This document shows positions 9,936-21,600 of a DNA stretch of 64,000 nt, one piece after another (positions within the stretch are counted from its first letter, which is position 1; each line of letters starts with the position of its first letter). Below the pieces are notes generated by a model. That model saw nothing but the letters and a program-made list of their open reading frames with translations, was not told the DNA's origin and did no database searches. Both the position numbers and the translations under genes were made by a program. This DNA comes from Glandiceps talaboti (lineage: Eukaryota; Hemichordata; Enteropneusta; Spengelidae). The stretch is taken from positions 24,276,949 through 24,340,948 of the forward strand of contig NC_135553.1 of the NCBI RefSeq assembly GCF_964340395.1, read 5' to 3'.

Positions 9936-12900
9936 CAATTTCGTGGTATCACCAACTTACAACACCTAAATATTGGTATATTTGTATAAAGTTACATATA
10001 CTGATATCATAGTATATCATATTCATGGGCATATAGATGCCAGTTTGTGAAATTTCAATAACCAACGCTTTGAAGTAAAAGGAACACTAAAATACACAGG
10101 TATAACACAAATGCCAACTATTATAATATACACAAGGCTCCATAGAAGAATCTCTAGAAATCCTTTTACACTGATTTACAAAGAACTTTGGTATAATCAT
10201 TGTAAAAAATGTATAGAATTGGTCACCATGGCAACTAATGTAGAATTATATTATTACCAGCTATCAAAGGAGCACTTCAGGAACGTCATTTGAATAGCGC
10301 CCTCATCAGGTCTACCATGATACATGACCATGATAAGATTAAGAAGATTGAGGCCTTTGTAATAGCGCCCTCATGTGGTCAGCTGGCTCTTCTCCCATTC
10401 AATGCATACATCCTGATGAATGATTTATATGTTGCAAAGAGTTGTAGAGAATGGAAAATCTTGACTACTTAGTCACAAACAGTTGCACCTGTATAATATT
10501 TTCTACAAATGTGAATATTAAAGTACTGAACACTGAACAGGTACAAATAGTGTGACACAAGTACATCAGGTCAGGTCAGGTCAGCAAATATGAACTCTGA
10601 CCTCTATACACATTTACATATTGAAATAAGTTGAATGTATACTCTGTATTTCAACAATAGATGAATCAACAACAATTTGTAAAACTTTCTTTTAACATTT
10701 TTTTACAACAAAATCACCAGCCCTGGAATTTAGAGCATTTTCCAATCTTGCATTCGTTATGTTTCTGAAAATACACACTAATAAAAGACTTCACACATCT
10801 AGAAGGAACTAATGTTAAGCTACTGACAGTACACATGCATTTCAGTCGGATGGCAGTGTTTCTCAACGGAATACAATATATGTGAGGGTAGAAATTCGCA
10901 AATCAGCCTACTACAGTGACTATGGGCAAGTCCAGGCTATAAACGCTGTGAGCAATCCGTTAGCTAACCCATCTGCTATGCTGGATATGTGGTAGGCTAG
11001 CAAACAGATCACTGATGGCATTTATCTTAGACACACCCCATGCCATGCCCACAGGGGGGTGGGGGTGATGGGGTGGCGTTCTATACTTTTGATAACCATA
11101 TTACAACTACAGAGGGTGCTATGTTAAATGTAACACTGCATGCCTCAGTGGCAATATAGCGATACTCTTCAGCAGCTGCTACACCATGGTCAATGAAAAC
11201 AATCATATGCAGTAATATATCTCAACACTAAAACTGTTGACATTACTACTTTCACTTCTTTAATCTGAGTTGTTGATACATATATGTGTAATGCATCATG
11301 TATTCGTAACAAATAGCCCTTCGTATTCAATGTGACTGATTCTACGTTATAAAATACACAAGTACATTGTACGTATGTCTACATCATGTTGGAAGCTTTA
11401 CGAAAATCATTTATCCAAGTAACGACACAGTAGACACCACTGAAAATGAAATACAATGCATGAAGTATGAGAAATTGTTCTATTCTACCCAACCTATCAA
11501 TCCAAGTGGATATATAACTTTACATATGTCCTCATAAACTGATATCATTTTTTCCATATATGTTGACTTATAGACGTAACGTAGTCCATTGTTACAAAGT
11601 ACAATCATACAAACACTGGGTATTGTCATCTTGGATTATACATATCTGGGAAAAAAATAGTTCCCAAATCAAAACTCCTACAAAAAAGTGCATATACAAA
11701 ATATTCCATCTGAAAAAAAAATAATATAAAAATGATATCATGTAGTTCAGGTCATGAACAGCCATAGATGACCCCTTAAGTTGCTCATTCTTATAAGGAG
11801 ACCACTTAGGTTTAACTTTACAATGCTGTCTGTCTTGTAACTATGTGTTACAATTTACAGGAAATCGGCATAGTTAGGTTTGTGTGTGTGCTACGAAGGA
11901 ACATCTAATTACATCAACTACTTCTTTTTATACTTTGCTGAAATATTATAAATGTATTTTACAGTAAGGTCTTTTAGGGGAACAGCAGCATATGAAAAAG
12001 GCCATTTTCAGTATTTATGATTCTCCAAGTCTTTTTTCATCATTTTACTTCAGTTGTGTATGTCAGGCATGACTATAGAGAAATACATACTCGGTTGACA
12101 AAACTTTTCATTCACTGATTTTTACATATCATCTTTGTTGGAGATTTCCAAAACCTTGACTTCTGTACCTCACTGTCAAGTTCACTGCACGTACAACGTA
12201 TAATCCGCTTTATACAAAATTTCGACATGGTAGGGTTTGATTTTAACTGCAGTATATTTGCCACAAACTATATTCAAAGAGAACAAATATGAAATCAAGT
12301 GACAACAACGTGTCTTTGTGGCCATCATTACTTGTGTAAATATTAAGACGTTTCCGCTACACATCCCTCCATATTCATGCATAACATAAATATCTGAAAA
12401 TGATAAAATCATGCTTATATATCCTCCGATAACGTTCTCCTTTATAATAATGTAACATACAATATATCTCTCCCAAAGTCAAAGTACTCCATCAACAAGT
12501 TTCCTTTTCCTTGTCACATCTAGTTTGTATTTGAGACACACAAAGTGAGACACTTCCCTGATGATATTTCTTGATCATTCATTTCAAACTGACCAGCCAA
12601 GTGATGTTTGTATTCTTGTCTTGATATATTTTCACATTTACATTGTAATAAATATATCAAGAAAATTACACGAGATAAGCCTTGAAAGAGCAGCAACAAT
12701 GATGTTTGCTGTTTTCGCTTTATGTAAACTTTGTAATTGTGGCTAATTTTTTACGGCCACTGTTTTCAATCAAGAGTGGATTATCAAGCAATTCAAAATA
12801 CTTGATAACTAGAACTGAACATTAAAATCCTTCTAACCTATTTCTTTATAAAGTGAACAATGCCTTTATAAGAATAAATACATGGAGTGGTCCATACCAT

Positions 12901-12956
12901 TACAAATACAGGGAGGACACTGTTGAGAGGAAGGTCAAAGGTCATGGTAGTATATC
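9936..12956. other. 3' flank of the JOSD gene, no further coding sequence recognised
   Basis: The Josephin gene's 3' UTR should lie in the upper part of this stretch (minus strand, below 12957). No confident AATAAA was identified close to the stop. Two CGCCCTC-centred motifs lie at 10286 and 10365 (see the separate entry). CAGGTCAGGTCAGGTCAG near 10568 is a small triple repeat. Otherwise it is AT-rich spacer. Confidence 0.4.
10286..10384. promoter_or_regulatory. two CTCF-like TAGCGCCCTC motifs
   Basis: ATAGCGCCCTCATCAGG (near 10287) and ATAGCGCCCTCATGTGGTCA (near 10364) occur 79 bp apart in the same orientation. The second agrees with the vertebrate CTCF core (TAGCGCCCCCTGGTGGCCA) at about 15 of 19 positions. 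Related CGCCCTC words also occur near 23755, 27315, 33152 and, reversed, 36540, so a dispersed repeat is the alternative explanation. Confidence 0.3.
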
Positions 12957-13278
12957 TCAGTGCCAACTTGCCTCCCCAAATCCTCCACTCTCCATCTTCC
13001 AGCTTCTACGATCAGCTACATCTTTAGTGACAACTAACAAAAGTTCACACTCTTTAGCTCTTGTTTGTGCTCTCAGGAAAGACTTGAGGGCTTCTCTGTC
13101 TCCGATCACGTCAGGGTTTTTGAACTTGGAGTCCAGGTTATAGAATACACTGTCTAACTCTCGTACTGCGACCCAATGTTTCCTCTTGATGGGTAGACTG
13201 ACAAACCCCCACTGTAGTGGAGATGGCATATTCAGGATAAATCCTGTTATGTTGTCTAAATTCAGGATGTCAAGGTTT
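12957..13278 (-). CDS. JOSD exon 3: catalytic His/Asp and C-terminus
   Basis: Acceptor TTGATTTCCAG|AAACCTTG. It encodes residues 131-237, including HWVAVRE (His165), FYNLDSK (Asp180) and [11 protein letters not shown], ending GGFGEASWH then stop. The tail after SWK is about ten residues longer than in the human proteins. Confidence 0.95.
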
Positions 13279-16200
13279 CTGGAAATCAATCAAGACATAA
13301 AGAAGGTTTGGGGGTTTTTTTAAAAAAGGGGATGAGAAAACCAAAACTGATTTCTATACAGTTCAAGCTTCCTTAACAAAAGTATGATTAGCCTGTTTAT
13401 GAAACTTTGTAACTTTAAACCACACAGCCTTAGGGAGATTGCACATCATTCCTTTAGGTCAAAAACCCCTCCCCCCTCCCCCTCCCCTGAATGAATGTTC
13501 ACAAGAGCTACATCAAATGTTTATAAATGATGTAAACTATGATGAAAACTTTAGTGGTCACACCACTACGATCGATGCAATGCAAAAATTTGATTGTGAA
13601 CACGTTAAAATCTCACATTAGAAGTAAATTTTATCAAGTTATCAACATCTCAGTTGTAAATACGAAAGCTATTATCATTGAAGGAGTCAAAGTCTTCCGT
13701 GGAAATTTGGTTAGAAGTGAAAAAATGAAGTTCAGCAATCGCATTGATGCCAGACCCCCTCCCCTAAATGAACGAAGTTCACTTATTGAGCCTGTGTGAC
13801 ATTGTGTGATCACTCCTTAGTGTATGGTACATACTGAATACAGAATACAACTTACTTTCTTTTGTCCCACCACACAGCCTCGCTGTCTTTGAGTTGTAGA
13901 GCTGCCATTATAACATTCACATCATAATTTCCCAATCCTAACACACTTTTATGAGGGTTTACCATTGAACTTGGTGCAAGGCTGGAACATAATGAAAATA
14001 AAATTTAAAGAAAATAGAATTAATTTGTATTTTTTGACATCATTTGTACATAATGTGATACTGAAACTTTTGGCAAATTGTTTGAACCCTTATGAAAACA
14101 TAAAGAAAATAGTTGGCCTAACTGAGCAAAGGTTTTACGATTCTTTGTAAAGTTTAGATTGTTGTAGAAACACTTGACAACATTTAGAAGGCTCTTTTGG
14201 CTTTTGAGTTTTGGAGAGACTAAGTATATGATGAATACTTCCTACATCATGGGTTCAAATCACCCTGGAACAAGTCATTGAGAATGACATAGTCCCCGCT
14301 ATAATTGGGTTTTAAGGAATTATCACTACTCTGATCACGCAACAACATTTCTGACCCTAAAACAAACAGACTTAGATATGTTGTGTGTGCTTGTTGGACA
14401 TGGAATATGCCTCCAACAATAAAGGATTGGTTGGGTATGGGGGATCATATCACGATGAAAATGGAGTCTGAGTTATGGCTTTGGACATGGAAAATTCACA
14501 AACAAAATGGCTGCCAGGCAGCCATATTGGATCGCATCACGACGAAAATGGATATGCACATGTATGTCATAGAACACTGTCCTAATACCAACTTTGAATG
14601 AGATCTGTGCAAGCATGTCTGAGTTATGGCTTTGGACATGAAAATTCGCAAACAAAATGGCTACCAGGCAGCCATATTGGATCGTATCACAATGAAAATG
14701 GATATGCACATGTATGTCATAGAACACTGTCCTAATGCCAACTTTGAATGAGATCTGTTCAAGCATGTCTGAGTTATGGCTTTGGACATGAAAATTCACA
14801 AACAAAATGGCTGCTAGGCGGCCATATTGGATCGTATCATGACAACAATGAATATGCATATGTATGTCATAGAACACTGTCCTAATACCAACTTTGAATG
14901 AGATCTGTTAAAGCATGTCTGAGTTATGGCTTTAGACAGGGAAAATTCGCAAACAAAATGGTTGCTAGGCGGCCATATTGGATCGTATCATAAAACAAAT
15001 TGACGTGCATATGTATGCCATAGCATGTTGCCCCTCAACCAGGAAAAAAAAACTAACGTAAAAGACGCAATAACGATGGAATAAAGGTAAATACAGGAAA
15101 ACCAGCCTATCTAACATCAGATTTTAATCAGATTGGTTGCCCCTGTACCAAGTTTGAAAAAAATCGGTCCAGGCATCTCCAAGAAATGGCTGCGGACGGA
15201 CGGACGGACGGACGGACGGACGGACGGACGGACGGACGGACAGACGGAACCCAATCCATAAGTCCCCGTTTCGGACTTCGTCCGTGGGGACTAACAAAGG
15301 TGAGTGTTCTACAGACTCCATGATGGGTTGGCTGTATCTGTATCACCAGCCGTGTCTCACTCACAAGACAAGTGCGAATTTGGGGGGACTCCTGGAGTAA
15401 TGACTTGAAAAGTCGAGGACGATTACTGACATGGAGCTCACAAGTGCTATGTTTGCCGGGCTTAAGTGACTCCTGGATAGCCTGTGGACTGACTGGGAAA
15501 GCCTTGACATTTCCACAGCAACGTGATATAGAGTGTGCAACATAGCCCTGTCATGTAGTCCCAAACCTGAATGGATCTCAGTAGCAGCATGTGTTATTGT
15601 GTTTGTGTGTGTATATCTGCATAACAGAAAATTGCTGTAAGCTATTCCCACCATGAAAAAGAAAATTAAAAATTAAAAAAAAAAAAAAAACCACCTATAT
15701 TTCCTATGTTCTTAAGTTTAATCAGCTTTAGTTCCTGAAATTCATACAAGATTGTACAAAAATATATTATTAATGGAAAACAGGCAGATCACAAACTTTA
15801 GTCCAAGACAATTGTAGGGTGAATATGGTGAGGGTAAATATCATAATATCTCAATAAAGAAATGCTGAATGTTGAATTTCATCAATAAAAAGTCTTCAAT
15901 GAGGGCACGGTTTTTTTATTCACCCATTCTTTTATTTCCTGTGTCCTTGGGTACCTCTGTAAGTAGCAGGTACTTATCTCAAAAGAGGCTGAGACTAAAA
16001 AACAAAGGTCACAACTGACACCAATACATACAAAAGACACATTTGACCTTAAAAAGTGACACAAGTTGAGTTTGTAAGCATATTACTCAGGTGTAAACAA
16101 AACCACATTCCAATATATTATTAATATATTGATGCAAGTCTTCTCTAATATTACAGTTGTCTTCTGGCATGGATAGAACAGCAGATTGCGTAGTATAGAT

Positions 16201-18396
16201 TTTCTGAACATTTTTTTGATATGTATGATAAATAACATCAGAGGATCATTAATGAGTTATACCTAGATACAAAGTTTGACTTCAGTCAATTACAAGTGAT
16301 GGTCAAATGTGCTTCAGTAAAGTGCAAAACAGAAAGCATCTTTTAAATATGCAGCAAAAACTATGGCAAAATATTATAAACTCTGCTTGCAACCCTTTAA
16401 AGTGAAAGGACAAGGTTCATTTGTATTCTGTAAAGAGATTTAGACCATATAATATGAGAGTTACACTTTACTAGAAAAAGTAGTGCCTATTTGTACATGT
16501 ACAATGTATGTAATGAGTCAGATACAGCAGGGTATCAATTTAAATTGTACACACTTGAATCAAACATCACTGTTGAAATATGCTAAACATACCTACATGT
16601 AGACTTTGAAATCTGGCCTCAAAGATGAAGGTCAGTTTCAATGTTTTCATACAAATTTCACAAGTTTAAATGTGTGGACAGTCCAGTTGAGTATCACTAT
16701 CTACATGTTTGACAGCACAAACTTGCATTTTTATGTACCCAGATTTGAATGAAGGCGGTCTGTGCATGATAGACATACATGTATTCTTGTGAATGATGGC
16801 AGTCTGTGCATGACAGACACACATGTATTCTTGTGAATGATGGCAGTCTGTGCATGACAGACATACATGTATTCTTGTGAATGATGGCGGTCTGTGCATG
16901 ACAGACATACATTTATTCTTGTGAATGATGGTGGTCTGTGCATGACAGACATACATGTCTTCTTGTGAATGATGGCGGTCTGTGCATGACAGACATACAT
17001 GTATTGTTGTGAATGATGGTGGTCTGTGCATGACAGACATACATGTATTGTTGTGAATGATGGCAGTCTGTGCATGACAGACATATATGTATTCTTGTGA
17101 ATGATGGTGGTCTGTGCATGACAGACATACATGTATTGTTATGAATGATGGCAGTCTGTGCATGACAGACATATATGTATTCTTGTGAATGATGGCGGTC
17201 TGTGCATGACAGACATACATGTATTGTTGTGAATGATGGCAGTCTGTGCATGACAGACATACATGTATTCTTGTGAATGATGGCGGTCTGTGCATGACAG
17301 ACATACATGTATTCTTGTGAATGATGGCAGTCTGTGCATGACAGACATACATGTATTCTTGTGAATGATGGCTGTGTTCATGCCATGAAGCTTATTGGTT
17401 ATGTGCCATATCCTGTCATTTCAACAGAACGACAAGAACCAATCAGCATAAAAAGAATAATAAAATTCATATGCAAATTAGATAATATAACATGCAATAT
17501 CCTGGGAAGAACACTGAATGGACAATACATGTACATGCATGCAATCATGCACAGAGTAGACAGAACCAGTTGAAATATATACCCCTCCTCCTAGCAGTAC
17601 TTGCTGGGAAAGAAAAATCAATCAAACAGACTATATGTACATGTACCAATGGTAATGTGATATTGTTACATACATGTACAAATGTATACCAAAGACTACT
17701 TGCACTGGTGCACGGTGTGCATGCATACCAGTTTAATTTGCACCGCAGTACAATATCAAAAATTACAAATTGGGGAAAACAGGATTAAACTAAAACATTT
17801 TTAGTCACATGAGATATTATTATTTCTCTTACATGTAATATACACATGTCTGATGACAGCTGTTAATAGCAGTGTTAATAGCTTAGAAATCACTCAGTTA
17901 GCAAAAAAAATAAAACCAGAAGACGGATTCCTGATTGTAACATGTCTTGTACCATCAGTATGACCATAGACCGTACAGGAAATGGTATGATATTACAGTA
18001 AAGGGTAAAGAAACACATCAATACAATTCCTATCAAGCATAAACGTTCTCCTATATGGTATCCATGGTAACAACATCAAAGCTTGCCCTGATATCTTGTG
18101 ACATCACCCCATTTCAATGCATTATTAGTGAAAAGTTGAATCTATTCAGTAGTCTATCAAAACAGAAATACATTACTGGAAAATATTTATATCACAAAAA
18201 TTAAGGTTGACAAGATTATATCAATGCAAGCAAATAAAAAAAAATCTACAAATTTAAACGCTGATGTTTGACAGTTAAAAAATGTAATAAATGATAATGT
18301 AACAATGTAATGGCTGTGTAATGATTGATATGTTGCAGGTGGTGTGTATACTATGTGAATAACATCATATGCTATATTTAGATTATATAATGTATG

Positions 18397-18461
<65 letters not shown>

Positions 18462-18582
18462 ATTTATAAGTTTCATTATTGCCTATTGGACTGACTGTCT
18501 CTTTCACTGTTTCAGTTAGTATGGCTCCTCACATTACACACATTACATTGCTACATGTATATCTGCCAGCTTTCATTATTTT

Positions 18583-18674
<92 letters not shown>

Positions 18675-21600
18675 TTTTTTGTTTTTGTTTTTTTGTTCAA
18701 GAACATTTCATAGTGCTCAAAGTATTATGAGAAAATAGGTCAACTGACTAACTACTCATGTGTAAACAGTCATCTCAAGGAAATGTAATTTCCTCACTAC
18801 CTTCAGAAATAAACCTGAGGGTTAAAGGTCAGAGGTTATGCAACTACTCTCATAAATGTCAACACTACAATTATCTGACAAATTAATGTGGGATGGGTCA
18901 GAATCATTTATTTACATGACCTTTGACCCCTGAATACAAATGCAAGATGTCACATCCCAGCATATGTCTCTGATCTCTTTGTAAACTTTTCTAATTGCTT
19001 TGTATTGTTTTTTTGTTGAATGGGAACCAAACACAGCTGGACACCACCTATTTGCTCTAAGTTAGGCTGCCACCTAATATATTGAATTTGTCTAAGTTGA
19101 CATTTTAAATAACACAGGGCCTGTCTGAGAACTACTGGATATTTAGTCTATACAACAATATGTTATTTCATTAAATGTCATTGTATTTGATTTAACACAA
19201 CTTCAGCTTCATTTACTATGCTATTATGTAAGTACTGGTTATTGCCTATTACATTATGTTCATCAAATTATTTATAATATTCAATTTCGCCAAAAGCAGA
19301 ACTTTCAAGATTTTTCTTGAATAAAAAACAGTCAGAATCCCGAGATATATTAATTTTCTTCTAATTTTGGAAAAAATCACAGGCCTCCATGTTGATATAT
19401 TTATCTTTTTGTCATCTTCATATTTGTGGTTTCTTTCCTTGAATGTATGGCTTCACTTTCATATAGATCTAATATAAATGTTCATATGCCATGCACAAAC
19501 CAAGTAATTGTCTTTGAACAGAAAATATGGATTATATACCCTGGTCGTTCTACATCAAGACAGCCTGTGTCTACAATGCACAAAATATGAATAAAAAAAT
19601 TCCAAATTTTTCCTGAATAATGCTTGAGGAGATATAATTATAATATTACCAAAATTTTTCTTCAATCAGCCAGAAAATACTTGTGACCTAAGGGTTTTGA
19701 CAATGCTCATTTAGCAACTCATAGTGACAAGACCCCTTACGTCACTCGTATTTTCCTAGGCTGAACAAAGAAAAACATTGGGGAATAATATCCAAATATC
19801 ATCATTACGATATCTATTATGAATACAAATGTAGTATTAGTAGTTTGGGATTCTGATCCTTATTTTTATTCTTATCCATGAGGGATCTGTACCACTTTCA
19901 TACTTTGTGTTATCAGACGATTTTTGTTGAAGTGTATATGTGTATGTGATTTCAGCTACATGTATCATTGTAACTCTTTATGGGCGTCAGTAAACTGTTG
20001 AATCTGCACTAGCTGTAACTGGGGTATTATTTCTAGATCACACAACTGACAATATACATGTATTCTGAAAATTGTTAAAATACCAATAATTAGACAATAT
20101 TATACATTTCAATTAGAAATCCATTTCATCTATAAGAAATGCTGAAATCACGACAGCATTAGGGGGCATTGATTTTATGGTATATAAAAATCAATTTGAA
20201 TGAATATATATATATGTACTTCACCATTATATGTTCAGCTACAAATGTATGTTTACCCACACGTGATTCAATACTATTCAGGATGTACGATATTATGAAT
20301 CAAGTCGTTATATCAAACAAAACAGTTTTAAAAAATTATTCTAGTACTACAACAATGGTACATGTAGCACATACAACAAAACTGTAGACATGTGGATAAG
20401 ATTTTTGTTGTGCTAGGTGATCAAATGCTGTAGTGTACATCACTAAGATTTCTGTTTCAAATCATGTGACTTCTATCTCACAACAAAATGACAGCGGCTC
20501 ACTAAAAGGTCGTTGATATTTTATACAGGACAGGAAGGCAAGAGAAGTGTACTGAACATCATTTTAATTAATGGGCTCCTCTGTGGAAAGGAAGAATATA
20601 ATTGTCAAAGTGAGAAATCAGGGCTAGGGAAAATACATCATGCTAAGGTATAGGTTAGAGCTAGACCCTGTTACATTCCTAACATTTGTATGACAGTCTC
20701 TATTCTAATAGTCTAGATGCTACAGGTGGTATCTAATCATCTCTTCACCCTGTCTAGCTCAATGAGAAATCATGAACCAAAAGTCATTCAACAGTTCATG
20801 CAAATGAGTTACTGTTAGAATGATACATTACTGTCCACAACAAACACCAACTTAGGGATGATTGGACAATGTCACACAAGCTCGAACTTCATTCATCGAA
20901 TAGATGGGGAGTGGGTCTGGCATCAATACAATTGCTGAACTTCATTTTCACACTTCCAACCAAATTTCGAAACTTTCACGCCTTCAATGATAACACTTTT
21001 TAACAGGCTCTATATAATATTTACTACTGAGATGTTGGTAAGATGATTAAAATTTACTACTAATGTGATATACAGTGATGGGTTTCCAGTAGTATTTAAT
21101 GTATTTACCATGTCATGTTTTTACATTGCATCAATCGTAGTGGTATGACTGCTACAATTTTCAACATGGTTTACGTCATACATAAATGTATCGATGTTGC
21201 ACTTGTGAACGTTCATTTAGGGGGAGGGGCCCAGTCCGGGGTTTTGTTCTAAGTAAATTAATAAAGTTCCTTTATTGAGCTTGTGTGACATGAGTGACTG
21301 TCCCATATCGACTGTTCTATGGAGTAGAATTCTGTGATTAATTAACAAAGACATGATGTTGATCTCTGTGTGGGTTGATTTGGGTGAATTTGAAATCTCA
21401 TCACAGGATCTCATTGCGTGAGACATAAAGCAGAGAGATTTTGAGATTGAATGTACAGATAGCACTAGACTACTATTCTAATACTTTTCATACTCTATAT
21501 CAAAGATGCCATAGACTACTAGTACTACTTATATTCACAATATATTTTTTTTTTATTTCATTGATTTTTGTGAGTGGTCATACTACTAATCTAAAACATA

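Noticed and set aside
14473-14877. 134-codon minus-strand frame
   Set aside because: It is an in-frame reading of the 150-bp tandem repeat with no domain.
16666-17381. Overlapping minus-strand frames of up to 228 codons (MYVCHAQT type)
   Set aside because: They are the 44-bp minisatellite read in its three frames.
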